Of a stretch of 64,000 nt of DNA, positions 1 through 10,221 are shown piece after piece (within the stretch, counting starts at the first letter, position 1; every line of letters starts with the position of its first letter). Source of the DNA: an uncultured Pelagibacteraceae bacterium (GTDB taxonomy: Bacteria; Pseudomonadota; Alphaproteobacteria; Pelagibacterales; Pelagibacteraceae). The notes beneath the pieces are model-generated. The model was given only the letters and a program-made list of their open reading frames with translations. It was not told the origin of the DNA and ran no database searches. The position numbers were made by a program, and so were the translations under genes. The stretch is taken from assembly GCA_902555275.1 (NCBI GenBank), contig CACDRY010000002.1, positions 118,388 to 182,387 on the forward strand. The letters run 5' to 3'.

Positions 1-463
1 TTGTATCAATATCAATTATTTCTCTAACTAAAATTTCATCATTTTGAAGTTTTATATTCCATTCAAAAAACTGTTGTGCAGTAATTGGACTTTGAGATAA
101 TGCATTTAACATAACGTCTTTACCTGCTTCTATCCTTTTGGCTATCGCTATTTCACCTTCTCTTGAGAGTAGTTCAACTCCACCCATCTCTCTTAGATAC
201 ATTCTTATCGGATCATCACTTTTTTCTGCAGATTTTCCCTCTTCTTTTGATCCGTTATCTTTTTTCCTAAGTACTTTGTAATCTGCTTTCTTTTCAACTA
301 ATATTATCTTTTCATCAAGAATGTGAATGAAAGCTTGCTCTAAGTTTTCATCTGATAGGTTTCTTTTTCCTAGAGATTTGTTTAATTCGTCATATGTTAT
401 AAAGCCTCTATGGACACCTCTGCCCATAAGTCTTGCAAATGATTTTGTAATTATACGTTCCAC
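1..463 (-). CDS. rpoD: RNA polymerase primary sigma factor RpoD, N-terminal part (cut by window edge)
   Basis: This minus-strand gene runs off the left edge, so only about the first 154 residues are visible. The translation carries a degenerate region 1.1 (FITYDELNKSL) followed by the highly conserved region 1.2 signature DDPIRMYLREMGGVELLSREGE and IAIAKRIEAG, diagnostic of the housekeeping sigma-70 that directs RNA polymerase to most promoters. I choose GTG at 463; no ATG lies upstream in frame, and the frame stays open for some 20 codons before a stop. There is no clear Shine-Dalgarno sequence. It lies 65 nt downstream of dnaG on the same strand and is probably co-transcribed, as in the classical macromolecular synthesis operon. 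The ORF track omitted it because it has no stop inside the window. Identity is firm; the exact start is less so. Confidence 0.93.
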   Translation of the reverse strand, partial: MERIITKSFARLMGRGVHRGFITYDELNKSLGKRNLSDENLEQAFIHILDEKIILVEKKADYKVLRKKDNGSKEEGKSAEKSDDPIRMYLREMGGVELLSREGEIAIAKRIEAGKDVMLNALSQSPITAQQFFEWNIKLQNDEILVREIIDIDT

Positions 464-528
464 AATAAAAAAGTTCAGAATGTATATAATGCTAAAATTA
501 AAAAAATCTATTGGATTCTGATTTTAAT

Positions 529-2304
529 TTAATTGAATTTTTGTAGTTTTTTGAGCTCTTTTAACTCATTAAATGTAGCTTCGCTCAAATCTTTAGAAAA
601 TCTTGATTCTAAATCAGATATTCTCAATTCAAGCTCATAGTTTTTCAAGTCTCTTATTATTTCAGATAAAATTTCAAGAATTTTTTGATCATCATTAAAG
701 TTTTTAGCTATTATATGCTTGATAGATGCATACTTAAAAATTCTAGCTATTAAAGCCTGATCAATTTTTAGGCTTTCAAAATCTGTATTTTCAAAATTAT
801 TAGTTTGATTTAAGATTTCTTTAAATAATAATTTATTTTCACTACTAAAAAGCTTTACATTTTCAATTAAATTTAAATTATATTTTATAAGGTCAGGTTT
901 TTTTAATATAATATATAAAAAAGAAAATTCTTTTATATCAATAGCTTTTAAAGACTTTGTTTCATTATAGTGGTTTTGGGTTGATTTAAGTGACCTAGTA
1001 AATTTAAAATTATTTTTTTTATATTTGAGGTTTGAATTTGGTGTTAACTCAGAAACTTTTTCCAAAAAATATTCAAGTACATATTTTCTAATAAATTTAT
1101 CTTTAATAGTTGATGCAATTGACCTTAATTTTTTTTCAAAGATAGCTCTTGATGAGGGATTATCATTAGTATTATTTGAATAATGATTGAATATAAATTT
1201 ATGAATAGAAACCGAGTTATTTTTAGAAAATTCTTCAAAAAAATCTTTTCCCTTTTCATTAACAAAACTATCAGGATCATGTTTGTCAGGTAAAAATAAA
1301 AAAGAAATTTCTTTTTCAGGTTTTAATTCGATAATTGAGTTTTCTGCTGCTCTTAAAGCCGCTTTGTATCCACTTTCATCACCATCAAAGCAAACAATAA
1401 TATTATGAAAAAATTGATTAAGTGTTAGTATTTGTTTTGTAGTTAAAGAAGTACCTAGATTAGCAACAACATTATAGACTTTATTTTTACTTAGTCCAAC
1501 TACGTCCATGTAACCCTCTACAAGAAATATATTATTAATGTTGTTTGAGAGTTTTCTCGCAAAGTCTAAATTATAAAGATTGGATCCTTTTTTAAAAAAA
1601 TTTGTCTCTGGGGAGTTGATATACTTAGCTAGATATTTACTATCATTTAAAATTCTTCCCCCAAGAGCTATTGGATCACCTGAAATGTTATTTATTGGAA
1701 AAATTACTCTATCTCTAAACCTATCTACGTATTTTTTTTTCTTTTCATCAAAGTAAAATAATCCTGTATTTTTGATTTCGTTTTCGCTAAATTCTTTAAA
1801 AATATCTTCTTTAAATTTCTCATCGTTTGTAACATATCCAATTTTAAATTTTTTTACTTCATCAATGGTTAAACCTCTATTTTTTAAATAATCCTTTGCA
1901 TTTATGGATGAGGGATTTTTGAAAAGATCAGTGTGATAAAATTGGACATATTTGGAATATATTAATTTGTACTTGTTCCATTTTTCTTCTCTGATCTCAT
2001 CCTCTTTTGAGAATGTATAAGGTCTCATACCTGCTAAATTTGCTAAATACTTGACGGACTCACCAAATTTTAGATTTTGAGTCTTCATAACAAAATCAAA
2101 AATATTTCCATGCTCGGCAGTACTGAAGCAATGATAAAATTCCTTTTCATCGTTTACCGTAAAAGAAGGTGTTTTCTCAGTCTTAAATGGTGAGAGCCCA
2201 ACATATTCCTTTCCTCTCTTTTTTAAACTAACGGTTTTTGAAACTACATTTGAAATTTTTAATCTAGTTTTTATTTCTTGTAAGTATTCTTTAGGGTATT
2301 TCAT
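529..2304 (-). CDS. dnaG: DNA primase DnaG with degenerate zinc ribbon
   Basis: DnaG synthesises the RNA primers for DNA replication at the fork, working with the DnaB helicase. The 591-residue protein has the N-terminal CHC2-type domain (about residues 1-100), then the TOPRIM catalytic core with FLVEGYMDVVGL (about 260) and the acidic motif CFDGDESG. The C-terminal helicase-binding region is poorly conserved, as usual. The N-terminal domain is odd: the usual CPFH and HCFGCG zinc ligands read SPFK and HCFSTA, so only one of four canonical ligands is visible, although the surrounding fold signature EKTPSFTV is intact. The ATG overlaps the stop of yqeY as ATGA, which implies translational coupling, and rpoD follows. 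The family assignment is certain; loss of zinc binding is an inference. Confidence 0.97.
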   Translation of the reverse strand: MKYPKEYLQEIKTRLKISNVVSKTVSLKKRGKEYVGLSPFKTEKTPSFTVNDEKEFYHCFSTAEHGNIFDFVMKTQNLKFGESVKYLANLAGMRPYTFSKEDEIREEKWNKYKLIYSKYVQFYHTDLFKNPSSINAKDYLKNRGLTIDEVKKFKIGYVTNDEKFKEDIFKEFSENEIKNTGLFYFDEKKKKYVDRFRDRVIFPINNISGDPIALGGRILNDSKYLAKYINSPETNFFKKGSNLYNLDFARKLSNNINNIFLVEGYMDVVGLSKNKVYNVVANLGTSLTTKQILTLNQFFHNIIVCFDGDESGYKAALRAAENSIIELKPEKEISFLFLPDKHDPDSFVNEKGKDFFEEFSKNNSVSIHKFIFNHYSNNTNDNPSSRAIFEKKLRSIASTIKDKFIRKYVLEYFLEKVSELTPNSNLKYKKNNFKFTRSLKSTQNHYNETKSLKAIDIKEFSFLYIILKKPDLIKYNLNLIENVKLFSSENKLLFKEILNQTNNFENTDFESLKIDQALIARIFKYASIKHIIAKNFNDDQKILEILSEIIRDLKNYELELRISDLESRFSKDLSEATFNELKELKKLQKFN

Positions 2305-2765
2305 TTTTGATTTAACAATTCTTTTATAATTGCTCCAGCCTTTGAGAAATCAATGCTGTCAGGATTACTTTTCTTTAGTTCACCCATAACTTTTCCCATA
2401 TCCTTCATTGAGTTTGCGCCTGTTGATTTAATTACCTCTTCACAAATTTTCTTGGTATTCTCTTCGCTAATCTGTTTAGGTAAATATTGACTAATTACCA
2501 CCACTTCTTGCTCTTCTATATCCTTAAGATCTGCACGGTTATTTTTTTTATACAATTCGATTGATTCGGATCGTTGTTTAATCATTTTTTTTAATAGCTT
2601 CTTAATATCCTCATCATCTGTCTCTTTTTTTTCAGGCCCAGATCTATTGTTAATATCCAAATCCTTGATCCCAGATAATATTAACCTGTAAGTTGATATT
2701 TTATTTTTATCTTTAGCTTTTAAAGCTGTTTTGTAGTCTGACTCTATACTTTCTCTTAGTGACAT
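2301..2765 (-). CDS. yqeY: GatB/YqeY domain protein
   Basis: This is a small helical YqeY-family protein, related to the C-terminal tRNA-interacting domain of the GatB amidotransferase subunit; its own function is not established. From MSLRESIESDYKTALKAKDK to the end it has 154 residues, the normal family length, and it contains the conserved segments YLPKQISEE and MGKVMGELKK. The ORF track starts 27 codons earlier, but that extension is hydrophobic, AT-driven and not family-like, so I place the start at the internal ATG at 2765. It is the first gene of the unit yqeY-dnaG-rpoD; its stop overlaps the dnaG start by 4 nt. A promoter-like sequence lies just upstream. Confidence 0.9.
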   Translation of the reverse strand: MSLRESIESDYKTALKAKDKNKISTYRLILSGIKDLDINNRSGPEKKETDDEDIKKLLKKMIKQRSESIELYKKNNRADLKDIEEQEVVVISQYLPKQISEENTKKICEEVIKSTGANSMKDMGKVMGELKKSNPDSIDFSKAGAIIKELLNQK

Positions 2766-2770
2766 ATTTA

Positions 2771-2798
2771 ATTTTAGCGTATTAAGAATATTCTTCAA
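2771..2798 (-). promoter_or_regulatory. Candidate promoter of yqeY-dnaG-rpoD
   Basis: Reading the minus strand, TTGAAG (2798-2793) is followed by a 16-nt spacer and TAAAAT (2776-2771). The -10 ends only 5 nt before the yqeY ATG, so transcription would begin at or next to the start codon, giving an essentially leaderless mRNA. AT-rich DNA produces such matches by chance, so this is a weak call. Confidence 0.35.
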
Positions 2799-2838
2799 AA
2801 AAAAAAATATTTTATTTACAAAATATACATTAGATGTG

Positions 2839-2867
2839 TTGCGCAAAAAAAGGTTTTATTGTATAGA
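2839..2867 (+). promoter_or_regulatory. Candidate sigma-70 promoter of carAB
   Basis: TTGCGC (2839-2844) is separated by exactly 17 nt from TATAGA (2862-2867), a good sigma-70 match. A start site near 2874 would leave a leader of about 15 nt before the carA TTG codon, so there is no room for an attenuator or a pyrimidine- or arginine-responsive leader. Confidence 0.45.
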
Positions 2868-2888
2868 CCTTTAACTCATGAGTTGTAA

Positions 2889-4082
2889 TTGAACAAAAAA
2901 CAAAAAAATAGAATTGCAATTAATCATCAATTTCCCACTGGTATTTTAGCTCTAGATAATAAGCTAGTTTTCAAAGGTATTGGGCTTGGATACCAAGGAA
3001 CTGCCACTGGAGAAATTTGTTTTAACACTTCTTTAACAGGGTATCAGGAAATTATATCGGATCCGTCTTATGCTGGACAAATTATAAACTTTACATTCCC
3101 TCATATTGGAAATGTTGGAACCAACAATGAGGATTTCGAGTCTGACAAAGTTTGGGCAAAGGGTGTGATATTTAATTCTGAGATTACTTCTCCTTCGAAT
3201 TACAGAGCTTTAGGAACATTAGATGAATGGCTTAAAAAAAATAAAATAGTTGGTTTAACTGGACTAGACACAAGAAGTTTAACGAACTTTATAAGGGATA
3301 AAGGTGCTCCAAAAGGAACAATCTCAAATAACAAAAAAGGCAAATTTAATATAAAAAAATTAATTAATTACTCAATTAAATGGCCTGGTCTAAATGGTCT
3401 GGATCTTGCAAATGAAGTATCAACAAAAAAAACTTATTCATGGAAAGGTTTTAAAACTTGGAGAAAAGAGACTGGATATAAAAAAAATAACAAAAAGATA
3501 TTTAAGATAGTTGCAATTGATTATGGAATAAAAAAAAATATTTTAAGATATTTTTCAGATTATAATTGTGAGGTAAAAGTTGTTTCTTGTAAAACAACTG
3601 CCGAAGAAATTATAAAACTAAAGCCACATGGAATTTTTTTATCAAATGGTCCGGGAGATCCAGCGGCAACTGGAATATATGCAATTAAAACTATACAAAA
3701 ATTAATAAAGTGGAATTATCCAATTTTTGGGATCTGCCTGGGTCATCAAATTTTAGCTTTAGCATTAAATGCCAAAACAAAAAAAATGAAGTTAGGACAT
3801 AGGGGAGCAAATCATCCAGTAAAAAATTTAATTAACAACAAAGTTGAGATTACAAGTCAAAATCACGGTTTTGTAGTGATAGAAAGTAGCATATCTAAAA
3901 AAATTCAAATAACTCATAAGTCACTTTTTGATAATAGTATTGAGGGTATAAGATTAAAAAATAGACCGGTTTTTTCAGTTCAATATCACCCTGAAGCAAA
4001 TCCTGGACCACAAGATAGTCAATATTTATTTAACAATTTTATTCAAGATATAAAAAAATATGCCCAAAAGAAGAGACATTAG
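2889..4082 (+). CDS. carA: Carbamoyl-phosphate synthase small subunit (glutaminase)
   Basis: CarA hydrolyses glutamine and passes ammonia to CarB to make carbamoyl phosphate for pyrimidine and arginine synthesis. The 397-residue protein has the N-terminal CPSase small-chain domain ([33 protein letters not shown]) and a C-terminal class I amidotransferase domain with the nucleophile elbow [10 protein letters not shown], the HHG-like segment SQNHGFVV and the catalytic pair YHPEANPGP. Length is typical. It begins with TTG; the nearby ATG at 2878 is closed by an in-frame TGA, so TTG is the only reasonable start close to the conserved N-terminus. The 3' end overlaps carB by 23 nt. Confidence 0.97.
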   Translation: MNKKQKNRIAINHQFPTGILALDNKLVFKGIGLGYQGTATGEICFNTSLTGYQEIISDPSYAGQIINFTFPHIGNVGTNNEDFESDKVWAKGVIFNSEITSPSNYRALGTLDEWLKKNKIVGLTGLDTRSLTNFIRDKGAPKGTISNNKKGKFNIKKLINYSIKWPGLNGLDLANEVSTKKTYSWKGFKTWRKETGYKKNNKKIFKIVAIDYGIKKNILRYFSDYNCEVKVVSCKTTAEEIIKLKPHGIFLSNGPGDPAATGIYAIKTIQKLIKWNYPIFGICLGHQILALALNAKTKKMKLGHRGANHPVKNLINNKVEITSQNHGFVVIESSISKKIQITHKSLFDNSIEGIRLKNRPVFSVQYHPEANPGPQDSQYLFNNFIQDIKKYAQKKRH

Positions 4083-7000
4083 AAAGATTTTAGTCATAGG
4101 TGCAGGCCCAATTATAATTGGGCAAGCATGTGAATTTGATTATTCTGGTACACAAGCATGTAAGGCACTTAAAGATGAAGGTTTTGATGTAGTATTAATA
4201 AATTCAAATCCCGCAACTATTATGACAGATCCTGGAGTTGCTGATAAAACTTACATAGAGCCTATAACAATTCAAGTTCTTGAAGAAGTTATTAAAAAAG
4301 AAAAACCTAATGCAATTCTTCCTACCATGGGCGGCCAGACAGCTTTAAATTTAGCAATAAGTGCAGAAAAAGCTGGTCTACTTAAAAAATATAAAATTGA
4401 ACTAATCGGAGCTAAATCAAAAGCAATTGAAAACGCTGAGGACAGGAAAAAATTCAGAAAAAATATGTCTGACATTGGTTTAAATTTGCCGAAGTCAAGG
4501 ATAATAAATAATTTCAAAGATGCCTCAAAATGTTTAAGAGAAATTGGTTTGCCTGCAATTATAAGACCCTCATTCACATTGGGTGGATTAGGAGGGGGAA
4601 TTGCAAAAAGTAAAAAAGAATTCTTTAAACTTGTTAGAAATGGAATGAATGAGTCACCTCAAAATCAAGTTTTAATTGAGGAGTCTTTAGAGGGCTGGAA
4701 AGAGTTTGAAATGGAGGTTGTAAGAGACAGAAATGATAACTGCATAATCATTTGTTCTATTGAAAATGTAGATCCAATGGGAATACACACTGGAGATTCA
4801 ATTACTGTAGCTCCAGCATTAACGCTCACTGATAAAGAATACCAAGTAATGAGAAATGCCTCTATTGCTTGTTTAAGAAAAATTGGGGTTGAGACGGGAG
4901 GGTCAAATGTACAGTTTGCAATAAATCCTAAAAATGGAAGAATGGTTATAATTGAGATGAACCCTAGGGTATCAAGATCTTCAGCTCTAGCCTCAAAAGC
5001 CACAGGTTTTCCAATTGCAAAAATAGCTGCTAAACTTGCGGTTGGATATACTCTTGATGAATTAAAAAATGAAATAACAAAGATAACGCCCGCTTCATTT
5101 GAACCAACAATAGATTATGTGGTTACAAAAATTCCAAGATTTACTTTTGAAAAATTTTCTGACACCAAATCTGTACTTGGAACTTCAATGAGATCTGTTG
5201 GTGAGGCGATGGCAATTGGGAGAAACTTTAAAGAGTCTTTTCAAAAAGCTTTGGTTTCATTAGAAACTGGATTATCTGGATTGGATGATATTTTTAATTA
5301 TTCAAAAAAAGAGATTTTAAAAAATTTAAAAGTTAATATTCCAAATAGACTACTATTAATTGGTGAAGCTTTTAGGAAAAATATTTCGTTAAACACAATA
5401 TATAAACTTTCTAAAGTTGACCCTTGGTTCTTAAATCAAATCAAAGATCTTGTTGATGAAGAAAAAAATATAATTAGGAAAGGAATTCCTAAAACATATG
5501 ATGAGTTTAATAGAATTAAATCCATTGGTTTTTCAGATAAAAAATTATCAAAACTTACAGGAATTAAAGGCAAAATAGTTAGATCTAAAAGAGTTGCTCT
5601 TAAAGTTTTGCCGGTCTTTAAAAAAGTAGACACTTGTGCTGCTGAATTTAAATCCTTTACTCCATATATGTATTCAACGTATCAAAGAAATTTTTCATTG
5701 AATACTGAATGTGAGGCTGATCCTAGCAATAAGAAAAAAATAATTATTCTTGGAGGAGGTCCAAATAGAATTGGGCAAGGAATAGAGTTTGATTATTGCT
5801 GTTGTCAGGCAAGCTTTTCTCTTAAGGAGGCTGGATTTGAGACAATTATGATAAATTGTAATCCTGAAACAGTTTCAACAGACTATGACACAAGTGACAG
5901 ACTTTACTTTGAACCTCTTATTGAGGAGTATGTTCAAAATATTATTCTAAAAGAAAAATCAAGGGGGAATCTCATAGGCATTATTGCTCAATTTGGAGGC
6001 CAAACCCCAATTAAATTAGCAAAATTCTTACATGAGAATAAATTACCAATACTTGGTACTCAATATACTTCCATTGATCTTGCAGAGGATAGAGATAGAT
6101 TTAGAGATCTATTAATTAAATTAAATTTAAAACAAGCAGAAAGTGGAATTGCTAACAAATTTGATCAAGCAATTAAAATTAGTGAAAAAATCGGACTGCC
6201 TGTTGTTGTTAGACCTTCATATGTTTTAGGTGGAAGAGCAATGGAAATTGTTCATGATAAAAGCCAACTTAAAAAATTTATTAATGAGGCTTTTAAAGCT
6301 TCAGAACAAAACCCTATTTTAATCGATAAATTTATAGATCACGCAATGGAAGTTGATGTGGATGCTATTTCTGATGGTAAAGATGTTTATGTTGCTGGTA
6401 TTATGCAGCATATTGAAGAAGCGGGAGTACATTCTGGAGACTCTGCTTGTTGTCTACCTCCAGTTTCTATCAAAGATAATCTTTTAAAAGAAATCAAAAT
6501 TCAAACGAGAAAATTAGCTTTAGCGTTAAAAGTTAAAGGACTTTTAAATATTCAATTTGCAATTAAGAAAGATGAAATATTTGTTATTGAAGTAAATCCA
6601 AGGGCCAGTAGGACAGTTCCATTTGTATCGAAAGCTAATGGTATACCATTGGCTAAAATTGCATCAAGAATAATGGCGGGTGAAAAACTTTCAAAATATA
6701 AATTAAAATATAAAACGAATAAAAAATTTGCCGTCAAAGAGGCTGTATTTCCATTTAACAAATTTCCAGACAGCGATTTATTACTTGGACCAGAGATGAA
6801 ATCAACAGGTGAAGTGATGGGATTTGATGACGATTTTGGAATGGCAATTGCTAAAAGTCAAATTGCAGCAGCAAACTCATTACCTACCAAAGGTTTAGCT
6901 TTTTTATCAGTTAAAGACTCCCACAAACAAGAGATTATTGGAGTTGCTCAAAGATTAATAAAACTTGGATTTACTTTATCAGCCACAAGAGGAACTGCAG

Positions 7001-7284
7001 AAATATTAATAAAAAATGGAATGAAATGTAGAAAAATTAATAAGGTAAGCAGTGGAAAACCTCACATAGTAGATATCCTAAATTCTAAAAAAATATCTCT
7101 GGTTATTAATACAGGTGGTGGAAATAGTGAAAATAGAATAAGCGATGCAAGGGCACTAAGGAGAGGGACTTTAGCTAACAAAATTCCTTATTGTACAAAC
7201 ATGTCAACCGCATACTCTTTTTTGGAAGCGATAAACTCTCTCAAAACAAAGAAAATTAGAGTTAAAGCACTCCAAGAAAATTAG
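4060..7284 (+). CDS. carB: Carbamoyl-phosphate synthase large subunit
   Basis: CarB uses two ATP to assemble carbamoyl phosphate from bicarbonate and the ammonia released by CarA. The 1074-residue length is standard. Two homologous ATP-grasp halves are visible: the first begins [21 protein letters not shown] and the second [21 protein letters not shown], each followed by a metal-binding segment ([20 protein letters not shown] and [19 protein letters not shown]). A C-terminal MGS-like allosteric domain ([15 protein letters not shown]) ends the protein. The start lies inside the 3' end of carA in another frame, typical of coupled subunits. The stop overlaps the convergent ATP-grasp gene by 4 nt. 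Confidence 0.98.
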   Translation: MPKRRDIRKILVIGAGPIIIGQACEFDYSGTQACKALKDEGFDVVLINSNPATIMTDPGVADKTYIEPITIQVLEEVIKKEKPNAILPTMGGQTALNLAISAEKAGLLKKYKIELIGAKSKAIENAEDRKKFRKNMSDIGLNLPKSRIINNFKDASKCLREIGLPAIIRPSFTLGGLGGGIAKSKKEFFKLVRNGMNESPQNQVLIEESLEGWKEFEMEVVRDRNDNCIIICSIENVDPMGIHTGDSITVAPALTLTDKEYQVMRNASIACLRKIGVETGGSNVQFAINPKNGRMVIIEMNPRVSRSSALASKATGFPIAKIAAKLAVGYTLDELKNEITKITPASFEPTIDYVVTKIPRFTFEKFSDTKSVLGTSMRSVGEAMAIGRNFKESFQKALVSLETGLSGLDDIFNYSKKEILKNLKVNIPNRLLLIGEAFRKNISLNTIYKLSKVDPWFLNQIKDLVDEEKNIIRKGIPKTYDEFNRIKSIGFSDKKLSKLTGIKGKIVRSKRVALKVLPVFKKVDTCAAEFKSFTPYMYSTYQRNFSLNTECEADPSNKKKIIILGGGPNRIGQGIEFDYCCCQASFSLKEAGFETIMINCNPETVSTDYDTSDRLYFEPLIEEYVQNIILKEKSRGNLIGIIAQFGGQTPIKLAKFLHENKLPILGTQYTSIDLAEDRDRFRDLLIKLNLKQAESGIANKFDQAIKISEKIGLPVVVRPSYVLGGRAMEIVHDKSQLKKFINEAFKASEQNPILIDKFIDHAMEVDVDAISDGKDVYVAGIMQHIEEAGVHSGDSACCLPPVSIKDNLLKEIKIQTRKLALALKVKGLLNIQFAIKKDEIFVIEVNPRASRTVPFVSKANGIPLAKIASRIMAGEKLSKYKLKYKTNKKFAVKEAVFPFNKFPDSDLLLGPEMKSTGEVMGFDDDFGMAIAKSQIAAANSLPTKGLAFLSVKDSHKQEIIGVAQRLIKLGFTLSATRGTAEILIKNGMKCRKINKVSSGKPHIVDILNSKKISLVINTGGGNSENRISDARALRRGTLANKIPYCTNMSTAYSFLEAINSLKTKKIRVKALQEN

Positions 7285-8726
7285 GTATCGACTACCATAG
7301 TATCTTTAGATCCTCCACCTTGTGAGCTATTAACTATAGTGCTTCCTTTTCTCAATGCAACTCTTGTTAGTCCACCTGTTGTGACATAAGTTGATTTACC
7401 GTTTAATACAAAAGGTCTTAAATCCAAATGTCTCGGCTCAATTCCATTTTCTGATATAGTTGGTGTTGTAGATAATATCTCTAAAGGTTGTGCCACAAAA
7501 TCTCTAGGATTTTTTTTAATTTTTTTTATAACTTCCTCTCTCTCTTTTTTGGGAGCCTTAGGTCCTATCATTATTCCATAACCTCCAGAAGCATTTGCAG
7601 GTTTGACCACTAATTTAGAAATATTTTCAATTACATGCTGTCGATGAACCTTATCTTCGCAAAGAAATGTTTCAACTTGGTTTAATATTGGTTGTTCACC
7701 TAAATAATAGACGATCATTTTATTCACATATGAGTAAACAGCCTTATCATCCGCCACACCAGTTCCAAGTGCATTTATTATGCCGACGTTCCCCTTTTTC
7801 CAACATTTAAACAAACCAGGTACACCGATTAACGAATTTTTATTGAATACCTTAGGGTCAAGAAACGTGTCATCTAATCTTCTGTAAATACAATCAACTT
7901 TTAATTTTCCTTTAACTGTTTTCATGTAAACATAATCATTTTCAACGAATAAATCTTTACCCTCAACCAAAGCTATGCCCATCTGCTCAGCTAAAAAAGA
8001 ATGTTCAAAGTATGCCGAATTATAAATGCCAGGGGTTAAAACTACCATATGAGGGTTATCAGTTTTTTTTGGTATACACTCGATCATGCTTTGATAAAGT
8101 TTATTTGAATATTGATGAACGGATGCAACTTTATATCTTGTAAATAATTCTGGAAATACATCACGCATCACCATTCTGTTTTCCAACATATAAGAAACTC
8201 CAGATGGAACACGTAAATTATCCTCAAGAACTAAATATTCTCCATTTATATTCCTAATTAAATCTACACCTGAGATATTAGCCCACGCTTTAAACTTTGG
8301 AGAAATTCCATCGCATTCTTTAAGATAATATGGTGAGTTAAAAATTAAGTCTTTTGGTACCACTTTATCTTTAAAAATTTTTTTTTTATTATAGACATCA
8401 TCAATAAACAAGTTTAGTGCTTTTACCCTTTGAATTAAGCCTCTAGAAATTTTATTCCATTGTGTCTTAGGAATTATTCGAGGAATAATATCTAATGGCC
8501 ATTTTTTTTCCTCGGCTCTATTGTTTGCTGCATAAACTCTAAAATTTATTCCTCTGGCACTTATCGTACTTTGACAATTTTTTTCAATTTCTTGAAGTTT
8601 TTTAGTTCCATGTCTTTCTAAAATACCAGACATTATTCTTGCGTGTTTTCTGAGCTTATTGTCTTCCGTTAAATATCCATCATAAGCGGATTTAGCATCG
8701 TAGTTTTTCCAAAACGAAGTAACCAT
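7281..8726 (-). CDS. Circularly permuted ATP-grasp protein (COG2308, DUF404/DUF407)
   Basis: This 481-residue protein belongs to the circularly permuted ATP-grasp type 2 family, predicted from fold to form amide or peptide bonds; its substrate is unknown. Recognisable family segments are [10 protein letters not shown] near the N-terminus, [11 protein letters not shown], the acidic [21 protein letters not shown], and the late [17 protein letters not shown] nucleotide-binding region. In many bacteria this gene sits with Anbu, an alpha-E protein (DUF403) and a transglutaminase-like protein. Here only Anbu is adjacent, divergently oriented across 107 nt; alpha-E and transglutaminase are not in the neighbourhood. 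Family assignment is strong; the function (peptide tagging or synthesis) is inference. Confidence 0.88.
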   Translation of the reverse strand: MVTSFWKNYDAKSAYDGYLTEDNKLRKHARIMSGILERHGTKKLQEIEKNCQSTISARGINFRVYAANNRAEEKKWPLDIIPRIIPKTQWNKISRGLIQRVKALNLFIDDVYNKKKIFKDKVVPKDLIFNSPYYLKECDGISPKFKAWANISGVDLIRNINGEYLVLEDNLRVPSGVSYMLENRMVMRDVFPELFTRYKVASVHQYSNKLYQSMIECIPKKTDNPHMVVLTPGIYNSAYFEHSFLAEQMGIALVEGKDLFVENDYVYMKTVKGKLKVDCIYRRLDDTFLDPKVFNKNSLIGVPGLFKCWKKGNVGIINALGTGVADDKAVYSYVNKMIVYYLGEQPILNQVETFLCEDKVHRQHVIENISKLVVKPANASGGYGIMIGPKAPKKEREEVIKKIKKNPRDFVAQPLEILSTTPTISENGIEPRHLDLRPFVLNGKSTYVTTGGLTRVALRKGSTIVNSSQGGGSKDTMVVDT

Positions 8727-8833
8727 ATCTAAGATTTTTTATTAAATAAATTTGCAAAACAAATGCTAAAATTAAATATCAGCTATGACATAAAAGGTTT
8801 GATAAATATGGCTTTTTTAAATAAGAATTGGTC

Positions 8834-9559
8834 ATGACTTATTGTATAGGAATTAAAACAAACGAAGGATTGGTATTTGCATCAGACTCTAGGACTAACG
8901 CTGGTTTGGATAACGTAAATATATATTCTAAAATGTTTACACATGATGTTGGGGACAGAACAATAGTAATTGTTACATCAGGAAATTTAGGAACTTCACA
9001 GGCAGTCTATAAATCAATCGAAAAAGATTTAAGTAGTTCATCTGGAATAATGAATTTAAATACTTGCAAAGATTTTGAACAAATAGCTTCATATGTTGGA
9101 TCTTTAAATATTGAGCACTCCTCTCCTCAGGGAATAAATACAGATAATGTTCTTTTAGGTTCTACATTTATTATTGGGGGACAAATTAAAGGTCAAAAGC
9201 CAGAGCTATATTTAATTTATCCGCAAGGAAATTATATAAGACCAGCAGACAGTAAACCCTATCTTGTTATTGGTGAAGTTAAATATGGAAAACCAATACT
9301 CGATAGAGTTATTAAACCAAATGTATCAATTGGAGATGCATCTAGATGTGCTTTAATATCTATGGATTCAACTTTAAAAAGTGACCTTACTGTTGGACCA
9401 CCAATAGATTTTGCAATTTATAAAAAAGATGAAAATAAATTAGCTTCTTTAAAATGTTTAAGTTTAAATGATGAGGATTATTCGAAAGTTTGTAATACTT
9501 GGTCTGAGGGAATTTTTAAAGTTTTTGATACTTTCCCAAGGTTCGATTGGGAAAATTAA
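8834..9559 (+). CDS. Anbu: proteasome-like Ntn-hydrolase protease
   Basis: Anbu proteins are distant relatives of HslV and the 20S proteasome beta subunit. The mature N-terminal threonine is the nucleophile, so the start matters: the ORF track begins with TTG-GTC before the ATG, but starting at ATG 8834 gives MTYCIGIK, and removal of Met exposes Thr1. From there Asp17 (in ASDSRTNAG) and Lys32 fall at the expected proteasome-type active-site positions. The 241-residue length fits the family. The divergent ATP-grasp gene is its usual genomic partner. The stop shares the TTAA tetranucleotide with the convergent oxygenase. Physiological substrates of Anbu are not established. Confidence 0.9.
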   Translation: MTYCIGIKTNEGLVFASDSRTNAGLDNVNIYSKMFTHDVGDRTIVIVTSGNLGTSQAVYKSIEKDLSSSSGIMNLNTCKDFEQIASYVGSLNIEHSSPQGINTDNVLLGSTFIIGGQIKGQKPELYLIYPQGNYIRPADSKPYLVIGEVKYGKPILDRVIKPNVSIGDASRCALISMDSTLKSDLTVGPPIDFAIYKKDENKLASLKCLSLNDEDYSKVCNTWSEGIFKVFDTFPRFDWEN

Positions 9560-10221
9560 TTTTCTACTTTCCAATCAGTTTCAAAAGTAACATAATTTAC
9601 TTGTAAGCATCTTCTCTCTTTAATTATTTCTTTTTTTTCCATTCCATGCCAAGTATCAGGTCCACTTGAAAAAAAATATCCATAATTATCCTTATAAGGC
9701 AATGTTTTTATTAGTTTTAAATCATTATCATAAAAATCAGTTCCTAAACCTTCACTTTCATTATGTTTGTTAACAAATAACAAGCACGACATAAGTTTCT
9801 CTTTAATATCACAATGCGGTTTTAACCAGAAACCCTCACGATCACAAATTACTTCAACTCTTACATATGAATTTGATAAGTCTTTATTAATTAATTCAGA
9901 TATTTTTTGATATGTTTTTTTATTCTGAAGTTCTTTAATTAGTTTAGTAAGTCCTGGGAATTCATTACTATTTTCCATGGTGACAAAACATCTAAATTTT
10001 AAGGCCTTCCCACCATCTGAAATACCTTCCCTAAATTTTCCTTCTCCTCCATCTATAGCTCTAGTACCGTCATAATTGAGATTATGTTTTGCAGGATCGG
10101 TGATATCAGCTGAAACTATTTCATTGATTTGTTCATCTGTAAGAGGCTTGTTTAATTCCCAATGTACGAAAGGACTATCAAATTTTTTTGAGTCATTAAG
10201 AATTGAATGTAAATAGGACAT
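9556..10221 (-). CDS. 2-oxoglutarate/Fe(II)-dependent oxygenase family protein
   Basis: This 221-residue protein shows the metal-binding pattern of 2OG-Fe(II) oxygenases: HCD in FWLKPHCDIKEK, a distal histidine in DTWHGMEKK, and a downstream arginine in KERRCLQVNYV that would bind 2-oxoglutarate. The central beta-strand segment SCLLFVNKHNE fits the double-stranded beta-helix core. The substrate cannot be told from sequence. Its ATG overlaps the stop of the upstream ELM1-family gene by one base (TAATG), so the two are probably co-translated, hinting at a shared role in envelope or nucleotide-sugar chemistry, but this is conjecture. Confidence 0.75.
   Translation of the reverse strand: MSYLHSILNDSKKFDSPFVHWELNKPLTDEQINEIVSADITDPAKHNLNYDGTRAIDGGEGKFREGISDGGKALKFRCFVTMENSNEFPGLTKLIKELQNKKTYQKISELINKDLSNSYVRVEVICDREGFWLKPHCDIKEKLMSCLLFVNKHNESEGLGTDFYDNDLKLIKTLPYKDNYGYFFSSGPDTWHGMEKKEIIKERRCLQVNYVTFETDWKVEN

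Noticed and set aside
327-521. 64-residue plus-strand ORF at the left end
   Set aside because: Lies antisense to the rpoD N-terminus and the dnaG-rpoD gap; composition is random-like.
2766-2846. 27-residue N-terminal extension of YqeY in the ORF track
   Set aside because: Hydrophobic, poly-A derived and absent from the usual 150-residue family; it covers the likely promoter instead.
2868-2888. Possible leader regulation (riboswitch or attenuator) for carAB
   Set aside because: Only about 15-20 nt separate the likely promoter from the start codon, too short for such an element.
4272-5003. Two minus-strand ORFs of 101 and 112 residues inside carB
   Set aside because: Antisense shadows of a fully conserved carB frame; no start context or family resemblance.
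8727-8833. Promoter or operator between the ATP-grasp and Anbu genes
   Set aside because: The 107-nt region is AT-rich with several weak -10-like strings but no convincing -35/-10 pair or inverted repeat.
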